Assembly: GCA_012512335.1 (NCBI GenBank) | Contig: JAAZEK010000396.1 | Span: 1-7,772 of the forward strand | Source of the DNA: Clostridiales bacterium | GTDB lineage: Bacteria > Bacillota > Clostridia > Caldicoprobacterales > DTU083 | Length of the DNA: 7,772 nt | Direction of reading: 5' to 3' | Shown here: positions 1-6,681 of the stretch, piece after piece | Numbering within the stretch: position 1 is the first letter of the stretch | Layout of the letters: every line of letters starts with the position of its first letter | Position numbers and translations under genes: made by a program | Notes under the pieces: generated by a model | Told to the model about the DNA's origin: nothing | What the model saw: only the letters and a program-made list of their open reading frames with translations | Database searches by the model: none

Positions 1-467
1 AAAACCGCATAATCTCCGTCCAGGCCAGGTTGAGCTTTTACGGTTATAAAAAACTGGCTACCCGCAGAATCAAAGCTTTTGCTTCTGGCCATTGATATGA
101 CGCCTTTTTCATGGAGAAGCTTGTTATCGAATTTATTGTTAGACATTTCCCCCTTAATATTGTAACCAGGCCCGCCAGTTCCATCACCAGAAGGATCTCC
201 GCCTTGAATAACAAATCCTTTTACTATTCGATGAAAAGTGAGGCCATCATAAAAACTACTGTTTGCCAGTTCAATAAAGCTTGCAACTGTGTTTGGTGCT
301 TCTACGGGATTTAATTCGATTTCTACCTTGCCCCAATCTACAATTTCTAATGTAGCTATAGGGTTTTGTTCAGGTGTTTCTACTTTTTCGCGAATTAGTG
401 AACAGCCTGTGGGGACAATAAGAGTAAGAACTAAAATAAAGAGAATTACAATATTTCTGCGTTTCAT
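1..467 (-). CDS. Cyclophilin-type peptidyl-prolyl cis-trans isomerase, predicted lipoprotein (3' end outside window)
   Basis: Peptidyl-prolyl isomerase predicted to sit on the outer face of the cell membrane and assist folding of exported proteins. Translating the minus strand gives 155 complete codons before the window edge. Residues 1-22 form a lipoprotein-type signal: basic MKRR, a hydrophobic run, then PTGC with Cys22 as the likely lipidated residue (Pro at -3 is atypical for a lipobox). Residues 38-155 are a cyclophilin domain: FHRIVKGFVIQGGDP (79-92 region) has the catalytic Arg80 and Gln88, followed by GDGTGGPGY and SQFFITV (137-143). The usual Trp before LDG is absent (PGLDG), as in many bacterial cyclophilins. 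Roughly 35-40 C-terminal residues are missing beyond the edge. The ATG at 467 is supported by GGAGG about 12 bases upstream. It lies 118 bases downstream of the exporter operon on the same strand; no convincing promoter or terminator separates them, so readthrough is possible. Confidence 0.93.
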   Translation of the reverse strand, partial: MKRRNIVILFILVLTLIVPTGCSLIREKVETPEQNPIATLEIVDWGKVEIELNPVEAPNTVASFIELANSSFYDGLTFHRIVKGFVIQGGDPSGDGTGGPGYNIKGEMSNNKFDNKLLHEKGVISMARSKSFDSAGSQFFITVKAQPGLDGDYAV

Positions 468-523
468 GTGTTGGTTTTCCTCCGTTCTATTGGTGAAAAT
501 AATTATTTTTAACTGATTTTATT

Positions 524-538
524 CACTCAAGCTGAGTG
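524..538. repeat. 15-bp inverted repeat between exporter operon and cyclophilin gene
   Basis: CACTCA-AGC-TGAGTG is a perfect 6-bp stem with a 3-base loop in the 118-bp gap between the exporter operon stop and the cyclophilin start. It could form a small RNA hairpin or be a protein site. No T-tract follows it on either strand, so it is not a convincing intrinsic terminator. A second, purely A/T inverted repeat (TTAAAATA/TATTTTAA) overlaps the end of the exporter gene at about 573-595 and also lacks a T-tract on the minus strand. Confidence 0.3.
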
Positions 539-585
539 TTGTATTAACATATCTAAAGGGTTTTTTGTTATTAAAATAATAGGAG

Positions 586-2418
586 CTATTTTAACTCTAA
601 TGCCCCAGTATTCAACGCATAATATGTGCGGTTTTGCTCCATTAAATCATCGTGATCACCACGTTCGATGATTTCACCCTGCTCCAGCACCATGATGGCA
701 TTGGAATCGCGGACTGTGGATAGCCTATGGGCTATTACAAAAGTGGTTCTTCCATCCATTAGTTTATCCATGCCCTCTGAAATAAGCTTTTCCGTTCTGG
801 TATCTACAGACGAGGTAGCTTCATCCAGAATAAGTATCTCGGGGTCTGCAATTGCAGCTCTTGCTATGGAAATAAGCTGTCTTTCTCCCTGAGATAGATT
901 TTGTCCATCCATCGACAAAATGGTATCATAAGCTTGAGGCAGATGCTGAATAAAGTAATCGGCATTGGCTAACTTGGCTGCCTCTACAACCTCCTCATCT
1001 GTTGCATCTAGTCTTCCATATCTGATATTGTCAGCAACTGTCCCTTCAAATAGATGAATATCCTGAAGCACCATACTCATGGTATCTCTTAAATCAAATT
1101 TGTTGATTCTTTTGATATCTATTCCATCATAAAGAATCGTTCCTTCATCAATTTCATAAAACCTATTTAGAAGGTTAGTAATTGTAGTCTTACCGGCACC
1201 TGTTGAGCCTACAAAGGCTATCTTTTGGCCAGGCTTTGCATATAGATTGATTTTATTTAAAACTTTCCTCTCTTTCGTATAGCCAAAGTTTACATCTTGA
1301 AAGGTAATATATCCATTTACTGGCACATTCTCATAGTCTCCATCCTCTTTCGGTACTCTCCAGCAATGCTCACCTTTGCCATTACAGTCTCTTACTAGGC
1401 GGACATCGCCCTCATCTGCTTCAATATCTTCATCTAGGATATCGAAAATTCTTTCTGCACCAGCTAAAGCTGCAAACAGAGTATTCAGCTGGTTGGATAC
1501 ATTTGTGATGGGTCTTGATATGGTCCTTGTATATTGTAAAAAAGAAGCAAGATTACCTACACTGATAGATACATTAATAACAAGGAAGGCACCTACCATG
1601 GCAATGATAGAGTAGAGTACAAAGGTTAAATTCCCCATGATAGGCATCAGCATGACACCAAATGCAGATGCCAGTGAGCTGGATTCTTTAAGCTTTTCGT
1701 TTCGCTCTTTAAAATTTTCAATTGCTCTTTCCTCATAATTAAATACCTTTACAACCTTTTGACCGCTCATCATCTCTTCTATATATCCATTCATATCAGC
1801 CAATCGATGCTGCTGATTTCTAAAGTTTGTGGCTGATTTGGAACCTATAAACCTTATAATTAAAAACATTAAAGCTAATGCTGTTCCCACTATCAGTGTT
1901 AATAATGGGCTAATGATCAGCATCATAATGAAGGTACCAACAACGGTTACGATCGAAATCATAACTTGAGATACGCTTTGCTCCAAGGATTGATTCAGCA
2001 TATCCACATCATTGGTGAAGGTGGACATTAGTTCTCCGTGGGAGTGTGTATCAAAGAAGGAAATGGGTAGCTTCTCCATATGAGAGAACATATCCTCCCG
2101 AATCTTGTGTATGGTTTTCTGCGCTAGTCTTGCCATAGAACGGTTTCCAAAATAGTGGCCGATTGTTGTTAATCCAACAAAACCCGCTAAGATGAGAATA
2201 TATTTTATTGCCTCTGTTTTTTCTTCACCATTCACGAAAACATCAATGATCGGGCTGAACATTCCAGTAATACCTATTTCCGCCACGGATGCTAGTATGA
2301 CAGTTGACATTCCGACTATAAACAAAATTTTATTATATCTAAAATACTTGAATAATCGTATTAATGTGTTCATTATGTTCTTTGGTTTTAGTGATCGCCT
2401 ATTATTCGTTTCCTTCAC
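586..2418 (-). CDS. ABC exporter subunit, catalytic half of a heterodimeric multidrug-type pump (BmrD/YheH-like)
   Basis: Half-transporter of 610 aa with a six-helix membrane domain (about 30-310) fused to an ATPase domain (about 370-600). Visible motifs: Walker A GSTGAGKT at 404-411, Q-loop Gln452, signature LSQGE at 508-512 instead of LSGGQ, Walker B ILILDE with Asp532 and catalytic Glu533, and H-loop His564. A roughly 40-residue polar linker (330-369) containing two Cys (345, 352) separates the domains; such an insert is typical of this subfamily. The start is GTG, forming a GTGA overlap with the stop of the upstream subunit, which implies translational coupling; AAGGGG lies upstream. The intact Glu and His here complement their loss in the partner, so together they should form one active and one degenerate ATP site. 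Family members export drugs or lipids; the substrate cannot be told from sequence. Confidence 0.94.
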   Translation of the reverse strand: MKETNNRRSLKPKNIMNTLIRLFKYFRYNKILFIVGMSTVILASVAEIGITGMFSPIIDVFVNGEEKTEAIKYILILAGFVGLTTIGHYFGNRSMARLAQKTIHKIREDMFSHMEKLPISFFDTHSHGELMSTFTNDVDMLNQSLEQSVSQVMISIVTVVGTFIMMLIISPLLTLIVGTALALMFLIIRFIGSKSATNFRNQQHRLADMNGYIEEMMSGQKVVKVFNYEERAIENFKERNEKLKESSSLASAFGVMLMPIMGNLTFVLYSIIAMVGAFLVINVSISVGNLASFLQYTRTISRPITNVSNQLNTLFAALAGAERIFDILDEDIEADEGDVRLVRDCNGKGEHCWRVPKEDGDYENVPVNGYITFQDVNFGYTKERKVLNKINLYAKPGQKIAFVGSTGAGKTTITNLLNRFYEIDEGTILYDGIDIKRINKFDLRDTMSMVLQDIHLFEGTVADNIRYGRLDATDEEVVEAAKLANADYFIQHLPQAYDTILSMDGQNLSQGERQLISIARAAIADPEILILDEATSSVDTRTEKLISEGMDKLMDGRTTFVIAHRLSTVRDSNAIMVLEQGEIIERGDHDDLMEQNRTYYALNTGALELK

Positions 2419-4139
2419 GCACTAATCACCCCTTTTTGCTGTGATTCATATATCTCTTTATAAATTGAAGACTCATTTATTAATTTTTCATGATTTCCCA
2501 TAGACTCTACTTCTCCCTCATGTAAGACGATGATTCTATCTGCAAACTCGATAGAGGCTATTCTTTGAGCTATGATAATGGTAGTCACATCCGGAAGCTC
2601 TAATTTAAAAGCCTTTTGAATCTTAGCATCCGTTGCCATATCAACAGCACTAGTAGAATCGTCAAGAATAATTATCTTTGGAGTCTTCATCAGTGCTCTG
2701 GCAATGCACAATCTTTGCTTCTGACCACCAGAAAAATTATCTCCGCCCTGTTCTACAATATGGTCTAGGCCGTCTGTATAAGCTGATACAAACTCCCATG
2801 CCTGAGCTTTCTTAAGGGCTTCCACAATTTCTTCATCACTAGCATTTTCATTGCCCCACTTCATGTTTTCTCTTATAGTACCAGAAAAAAGGGTGTTATT
2901 TTGAAGCACAAAGGCTACCTGATCCCGTAGTGCTTCCACATCATAATCCCTTACATCTACCCCTCCTACCATGACACTGCCTTCGCTGGCATCGTATAAC
3001 CTTGGTAAGAGCTGGACTAAAGTAGATTTGGAAGAACCAGTAGAGCCTATTATCCCAAGTGTTTCTCCTGATCTTATATCAAAATTAATATTCCTAAGGG
3101 TACTTTCGCTACTACTGGGATAGCAAAAACTAACATTATCAAATGAAACAGAACCATCTGCAATATTTTCTATCGGGTTTTGCCTCTCAATGATTTCTGA
3201 TTCTGTACCTAATACCTCGTTAATTCTAGTTACAGATGCGGAACCCCGAAGTAGCTGCATGAAATACATGGATATCATCATCAATGACATGAGAATTTGC
3301 GTATTATAAGTTATGAATGAAATTAATTCGCCACCACCCATGGTTCCTAATGTAATCTGTTGACCTCCAAACCATAATACAGCTATGATTGTAGAGTAAA
3401 CCACCACATTGAATGCGGGCATTAAAATTATTATTAAGGATATGGCCTTAAGGGCGGTTCCCATTAGGTTATCGTTTCTTTTTTTGAACTTAGCCTCTTC
3501 AAATTCCTGTCTGTTAAAGGATTTCACTACTCTAATAGCTGTTAGATTTTCCTGGATTACCGCATTTACACTATCCACTCTTTTTTGCATCTTTAGAAAT
3601 ATCGGTCTTGCCTTTGACAAGACTAGTGAAATAACAATTGCCAAAATTGGTAGTGATATCAAAAACACTCTAGCTAGAGAAGAATTAATTCGAAAGGCCA
3701 TAAAAAGTGCAAATATTAACATGAAAGGTGCACGTATAGCCATTCTCAGGCTCATCATGGCCACCATTCCAATGGTATTACAATCATTTGTAAGCCTGGT
3801 AATCAATGAGGACACGGAAAAATTGTCAAGATTGGCAAAGGAGAAGCCTTGTATCTTCTCAAAAGTCTTCTGCCTTATTTCAGATGCAAATCCATAGCCT
3901 GCTCTGGCTCCGAAGAAGGAGCTGGTCACGCCAAAGATCATGGCCAATAGTGCTGCTAGTATCATGTAAATCCCTATTTTTACTATGTAGCTGGAGTCCT
4001 GATTTGCGATTCCTACATCCACTATGAGGCTCATCAGATAAGGAATAAGTATGTCTCCAAAAACCTCCAAAATCATAAATATGGGGCTGAAAATGGCAAA
4101 AACTAAGTATTTCTTCATTAAAGGTAATAATTTTTTCAA
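2415..4139 (-). CDS. ABC exporter subunit, degenerate-site half of a heterodimeric multidrug-type pump (BmrC/YheI-like)
   Basis: Half-transporter of 574 aa: six predicted membrane helices (about 12-296), then an ATPase domain (about 328-565). Walker A is GSTGSSKST at 365-373, with Ser370 where the final consensus Gly normally stands. Q-loop is Gln413, signature FSGGQ at 469-473, Walker B IIILDD with Asp494 at the catalytic Glu position, and the H-loop His is Gln525 (IIIAQRIAS). These losses mark the degenerate-site partner of heterodimeric exporters such as BmrC or TM287; the canonical signature here completes the active site of the second subunit. The TTG start at 4139 is chosen because AAGGAG lies 8 bases upstream; the next ATG (codon 8) lacks such a site. 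First gene of the operon, overlapping the next by 4 bases and divergent from the QueG-like gene. Confidence 0.94.
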   Translation of the reverse strand: MKKLLPLMKKYLVFAIFSPIFMILEVFGDILIPYLMSLIVDVGIANQDSSYIVKIGIYMILAALLAMIFGVTSSFFGARAGYGFASEIRQKTFEKIQGFSFANLDNFSVSSLITRLTNDCNTIGMVAMMSLRMAIRAPFMLIFALFMAFRINSSLARVFLISLPILAIVISLVLSKARPIFLKMQKRVDSVNAVIQENLTAIRVVKSFNRQEFEEAKFKKRNDNLMGTALKAISLIIILMPAFNVVVYSTIIAVLWFGGQQITLGTMGGGELISFITYNTQILMSLMMISMYFMQLLRGSASVTRINEVLGTESEIIERQNPIENIADGSVSFDNVSFCYPSSSESTLRNINFDIRSGETLGIIGSTGSSKSTLVQLLPRLYDASEGSVMVGGVDVRDYDVEALRDQVAFVLQNNTLFSGTIRENMKWGNENASDEEIVEALKKAQAWEFVSAYTDGLDHIVEQGGDNFSGGQKQRLCIARALMKTPKIIILDDSTSAVDMATDAKIQKAFKLELPDVTTIIIAQRIASIEFADRIIVLHEGEVESMGNHEKLINESSIYKEIYESQQKGVISA

Positions 4140-4147
4140 ATGATGCT

Positions 4148-4153
4148 CTCCTT
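4148..4153 (-). promoter_or_regulatory. Ribosome binding site deciding a TTG start
   Basis: On the minus strand AAGGAG lies 8 bases before the TTG at 4139. This spacing is near ideal and is why the TTG rather than a later ATG is taken as the start of the first exporter subunit. Confidence 0.8.
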
Positions 4154-4196
4154 AAATATTTTGATTTAAAATATTACTTACTTTATCAATATTCAT
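4152..4196 (-). CDS. Possible 14-aa leader peptide upstream of the exporter operon
   Basis: A short minus-strand frame reads MNIDKVSNILNQNI and stops with TAA directly abutting the GGAG of the exporter's ribosome binding site. A weak purine motif (GAAGAGAA) lies about 8 bases before its ATG. It falls inside the approximately 108-base leader expected from the extended -10 promoter at 4254-4262. Its last codons lie within an A/T inverted repeat (4155-4175), so a ribosome translating it would disturb that structure. The known precedent is Bacillus subtilis bmrB, a leader gene controlling bmrCD, a related exporter pair, by ribosome-mediated attenuation. The peptide sequence itself is not one I recognise, and such a short A/T-rich frame could occur by chance. 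Confidence 0.3.
   Translation of the reverse strand: MNIDKVSNILNQNI
4155..4175. repeat. A/T inverted repeat next to the exporter ribosome binding site
   Basis: AATATTTT and AAAATATT form a perfect 8-bp inverted repeat around a 5-base spacer, immediately 5' of the AAGGAG motif in the exporter leader (minus strand). It may be a weak RNA hairpin or an operator. All pairs are A-T, so stability would be low, and chance is plausible in such A/T-rich DNA. Confidence 0.35.
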
Positions 4197-4253
4197 ATTA
4201 ATTCTCTTCAATAGTTTATCCAGAATTACATTTCATTCTGCAACTATTAGTTT

Positions 4254-4262
4254 AGTATATCA
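4254..4262 (-). promoter_or_regulatory. Extended -10 promoter for the exporter operon
   Basis: Minus strand TGATATACT matches the extended -10 form TGnTATAAT with one mismatch. No good -35 hexamer stands 17 bases upstream, as is usual for extended -10 promoters. Transcription would begin near 4247, giving a leader of about 108 bases before the TTG start. Confidence 0.45.
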
Positions 4263-4386
4263 TACAATTGCTTTTAGAGAAAAGAAGGAAATACGGAAAT
4301 AAAAGATAACAATAAATAGTAGGCATATTAGTGTCAAATGCAAAGGGGGAAGAGGAAGTAAATAGCACATAATAAGCGATTTGTAT

Positions 4387-4406
4387 AACAAAATGATTGG
4401 TTTGTT
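4387..4406. repeat. Inverted repeat upstream of the QueG-like promoter
   Basis: AACAAA (4387-4392) and TTTGTT (4401-4406) form a 6-bp inverted repeat with 8 bases between. It lies just upstream of the expected -35 position of the rightward promoter, a location suitable for a regulator. The short arms mean this could be chance. Confidence 0.25.
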
Positions 4407-4428
4407 TATTTAAGATTGTAGTATTCGT

Positions 4429-4437
4429 TGATATACT
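4429..4437 (+). promoter_or_regulatory. Extended -10 promoter for the QueG-like/U32-like pair
   Basis: TGATATACT is an extended -10 element; the sequence at the -35 position (TTTAAG, 4409-4414) is weak. Transcription would start near 4444, leaving a leader of only about 24 bases containing GGGAGG at 4453-4458, 9 bases before the ATG. The same 13 bases (TGATATACTAAAC) occur in the facing exporter promoter. Confidence 0.45.
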
Positions 4438-4467
4438 AAACATAATATTGATGGGAGGATGAGCTAA

Positions 4468-5520
4468 ATGTTAGATTCAAAAACAGTCAAGGAATATGCA
4501 AGGGAGCTGGGAGCTGACATTGTAGGAATAGCATCTATGGACAGATATGAAGGTGCACCTATACAAATGGACCCCAGACACATAATGCCTAAGGCAAAAT
4601 CAATGATAGTAATGGGTTTCCGTGTAATGCGTGGTTCACTTCGTGGAATTGAAGAAGGTACTTTTTTTAGTAATTATTCAGCTATGGGATATGGTGGGCT
4701 GACATATTTGTATATTCCCATGACAGTTATGAATCTGTGCAAGGTTATAGAAAACGAGGGATACGAGGCAATACCTATTGGTCATCAAAGTGATTGGAGA
4801 GCAATTGATGGTAAAGGTGTACCTAGGGAAAACTATAGTCGTCCTGTAGAACCAGGAAAACCTAACCCGGATGTTATGATTCATTTGAGAATAAGTGCCT
4901 TTTTAGCTGGGTTAGGTGAAATTGGATACAGCAAAATGTTCTTATCACCAGAGTTTGGACCGCGACAAAGAATTGGTGTTATACTAACTGAATTAGAATT
5001 GGAACCCGATCCCATATACGACGGTCCTGAGCTATGCAACAAATGTATGGCTTGTGTAACAGCTTGTCCCGGAAATGCTATCAGTTCTACGAAAACAGTT
5101 AAGGTAGAGTTAGCTGGGAGAACAGTAGAGTGGGGAGAGTTGGATATAGATGCATGTGACCTGGCTTTTAGAGGTGGTGAAATGTGCGAGGATGGTGAAG
5201 AGGGTCATTATATGGAAGGGCGTAATGATATAAAACCTAGCCATATATCACCGTTTTACCACAAACCTAGGAATTTATATAACACAGGGCAAGCTGTTTG
5301 TGGTGCAAGAGGTTGTACAAGGGCATGTATGATAAACTTGGAATCTAGGGGTGTATTGAAAAATAAATTCCATCAGCCATTCCGCACTAAGAAACCATGG
5401 ACAATGGACTGGTCGGAAGTTCCCCCTTCTAGCCCAAAAGTCAAATCATCCGACCCTATAGATACGAGCACTCCTGAAAAGGTAAACAATAAAAGTACAA
5501 AATTAAAAGAGGCTGATTAA
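4468..5520 (+). CDS. QueG-like 4Fe-4S (epoxyqueuosine reductase/reductive dehalogenase-like) protein, function unknown
   Basis: Predicted cytoplasmic iron-sulfur oxidoreductase of 350 aa. The N-terminal part (about 5-180) resembles the corrinoid-binding domain shared by epoxyqueuosine reductase QueG and reductive dehalogenases, including an AGLGEIGYSKMFLSPEFG segment (147-164) that parallels QueG's AGLGWTGKHSLIL. It is followed by C190-x2-C193-x2-C196-x3-C200-P, a classic 4Fe-4S motif. A second set comprises Cys230 and C278-x4-C283-x3-C287, where QueG has C-x2-C-x3-C-P, plus an extra Cys240. The QueG HEAT-like C-terminal extension is absent; residues 318-350 are a polar Ser/Pro/Lys-rich tail. 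No twin-arginine signal is seen, arguing against a respiratory dehalogenase. ATG has GGGAGG 9 bases upstream. It lies 2 bases from the U32-like gene and is probably co-transcribed with it. The fold call is firm; true QueG function is unlikely and the substrate is unknown. Confidence 0.82.
   Translation: MLDSKTVKEYARELGADIVGIASMDRYEGAPIQMDPRHIMPKAKSMIVMGFRVMRGSLRGIEEGTFFSNYSAMGYGGLTYLYIPMTVMNLCKVIENEGYEAIPIGHQSDWRAIDGKGVPRENYSRPVEPGKPNPDVMIHLRISAFLAGLGEIGYSKMFLSPEFGPRQRIGVILTELELEPDPIYDGPELCNKCMACVTACPGNAISSTKTVKVELAGRTVEWGELDIDACDLAFRGGEMCEDGEEGHYMEGRNDIKPSHISPFYHKPRNLYNTGQAVCGARGCTRACMINLESRGVLKNKFHQPFRTKKPWTMDWSEVPPSSPKVKSSDPIDTSTPEKVNNKSTKLKEAD
5507..5512 (+). promoter_or_regulatory. Ribosome binding site deciding a TTG start
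   Basis: AAGAGG lies inside the last codons of the QueG-like gene, 10 bases before the TTG at 5523. The translation from TTG (MKFAVGYQL) gives the expected first strand of a barrel; the first in-frame ATG is codon 88, far too late. Confidence 0.65.
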
Positions 5521-5522
5521 TC

Positions 5523-6554
5523 TTGAAATTTGCAGTGGGTTACCAATTAGATCAAGGAGAAGAACGTCCTTTTTCTGATATTGTTAAGAAGTACAAGGAA
5601 GACATCAGCGAAGTTTACTTTCCATGGCTGGATAGTCAATCTGGCAGGTCTTCATTGACAAATAGAAGAGGAGCCGTGGATTGGAATGGCAAAGATAAAC
5701 TGATTTCCGATTTGAGGCTTTTCAAGGATTTAGGATTTAAGCTGGATCTACTCCTAAATGGAAATTGCTACGGGAAGTATGCCATGTCCCAATATTTACA
5801 GAACAACATATATTCCATATTGGATTATCTGGAGGATGAGGTGGGAGGAGCTGATATTGTAACAACGGCTTCTCCTGCTATAGCCCATATGATAAAACTG
5901 AGATATCCTAACATGGATGTTCGTGCATCAGTTAACATGCGGATCGGCACTGTAAAAGGCATCCAGTATGTGTCACACCTTTTTGATTCCTTCTACATAC
6001 AAAGGGAATACAATAGGGATTTTGAACGCATAGAAGAATTGCAGGAATGGGCTAAAGAAAACAACAAGGAAATGCTGATGCTGGCTAACAGCGGATGTAT
6101 GAATTTTTGCTCAGGTCAAACCTTTCATGACAACACAGTTTCACATGGCAGTGAAATTGAGGAAATAAAAAATATCGAGAACTGGAATCCTCATATGTGC
6201 TGGAACTACCTTACTGACTCGGGAAATTGGTTAACCTTATTACAGAACTCCTGGGTTCGGCCAGAAGACTTGCATCATTACCAGCAGTATTTTTCTACCG
6301 TTAAGCTAGCCACTAGGATGCATGCACTTCCGGGTATGGTAATTAACGCTTACATCAGTAGAAGATTTTTCGGTAATTTACTTGACTTATTTGAACCCGG
6401 ATACGGTCCTGCACTAGCACCTTATGTAATAGACAATACGAAATTCCCAATGGATTGGTTCGAAGTCACATCAAAATGTGATAAGAAGTGCCATCAATGT
6501 AACTATTGCACTGAAGTTATGGAGCAGGTGCTTATAAACACGGAAGCTTTTTAG
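5523..6554 (+). CDS. U32-peptidase-like, Cys-rich iron-sulfur protein, function unknown
   Basis: A 343-aa predicted cytoplasmic protein. Segments recall the U32 family TIM barrel: an N-terminal MKFAVGY strand, MDVRASVN (131-138), a YIQREYNRDFERIEEL stretch (158-173), then ANSGCMNFCSG (188-198) where U32 proteins carry Cys ligands, and WVRPEDLHHYQQY with KLATR (244-265) near the end of the barrel. Cys192, Cys196 and Cys226, perhaps with Cys82, are candidate cluster ligands. A separate tail motif, C319-x3-C323-x2-C326-x2-C329, could hold a second 4Fe-4S cluster. Characterised U32 members (UbiU/UbiV, RlhA, TrhP) are not simple peptidases but take part in RNA or quinone hydroxylation, so a redox or hydroxylation role is more likely than proteolysis. 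The U32 assignment is by motif resemblance only. TTG start with AAGAGG 10 bases upstream; 2-base gap from the QueG-like gene implies coupled translation. Confidence 0.65.
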   Translation: MKFAVGYQLDQGEERPFSDIVKKYKEDISEVYFPWLDSQSGRSSLTNRRGAVDWNGKDKLISDLRLFKDLGFKLDLLLNGNCYGKYAMSQYLQNNIYSILDYLEDEVGGADIVTTASPAIAHMIKLRYPNMDVRASVNMRIGTVKGIQYVSHLFDSFYIQREYNRDFERIEELQEWAKENNKEMLMLANSGCMNFCSGQTFHDNTVSHGSEIEEIKNIENWNPHMCWNYLTDSGNWLTLLQNSWVRPEDLHHYQQYFSTVKLATRMHALPGMVINAYISRRFFGNLLDLFEPGYGPALAPYVIDNTKFPMDWFEVTSKCDKKCHQCNYCTEVMEQVLINTEAF

Positions 6555-6580
6555 TAAGTAATATAGTAACATATAAGATA

Positions 6581-6609
6581 TTCATTAATAATTAAAATTC
6601 TGGTATAAT
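6581..6609 (+). promoter_or_regulatory. Promoter candidate P1 for the AraC-family regulator
   Basis: A perfect TATAAT (6604-6609) is preceded by TGG, giving an extended -10; TTCATT (6581-6586) at 17-base spacing is a weak -35. The start would be near 6616, leaving about 100 bases before the regulator's ATG. I see no clear terminator after the U32-like gene, so readthrough from that operon is also possible. Confidence 0.5.
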
Positions 6610-6652
6610 AAAGGTGTCTTTTTCCAGGCTGTATTCCTCAAAGCAACGTGTT

Positions 6653-6681
6653 TTGACAACTTTTCATTATCTGTGTATCAA
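6653..6681 (+). promoter_or_regulatory. Promoter candidate P2 for the AraC-family regulator
   Basis: A perfect TTGACA (6653-6658) is followed after 17 bases by TATCAA (6676-6681, four of six matches). The start would be near 6688, about 27 bases before the ATG at 6715. If used, this promoter excludes an upstream in-frame GTG at 6673 as the start codon. Confidence 0.5.

Larger units (their letters stand above)
4140..4467. other. 328-bp divergent intergenic control region
   Basis: This gap separates the leftward exporter operon from the rightward QueG-like gene. It is strongly A/T-rich and holds two facing extended -10 promoters, a possible leader ORF for the exporter operon, and inverted repeats (each listed separately). 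The middle (about 4271-4380) contains a purine-rich stretch including AGGGGGAAGAGG near 4345-4360 in which I recognise nothing. No cobalamin riboswitch box, T-box or other known leader motif is apparent. A 63-codon open frame on the minus strand (4252-4443) lacks a ribosome binding site and is not called. Confidence 0.8.

Noticed and set aside
524..538. Intrinsic terminator between the exporter operon and the cyclophilin gene
   Set aside because: The 6-bp stem is not followed by a T-run on either strand, so it is recorded only as an inverted repeat.
3409..3897. 162-codon open frame on the plus strand
   Set aside because: It lies wholly within the first exporter subunit on the opposite strand, whose motifs are unmistakable; it is an antisense shadow.
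4252..4443. 63-codon open frame on the minus strand in the divergent intergenic region
   Set aside because: No ribosome binding site, low-complexity composition, no recognisable similarity, and it overlaps both predicted promoters.
4140..4467. Cobalamin riboswitch controlling the QueG-like gene
   Set aside because: No B12-box-like sequence is visible, and the predicted leader on the plus strand is only about 24 bases long.
4468..5520. Annotation as queG or as a respiratory reductive dehalogenase
   Set aside because: The second cluster motif and C-terminus differ from QueG, and there is no twin-arginine signal or adjacent membrane-anchor gene expected for respiratory dehalogenases.
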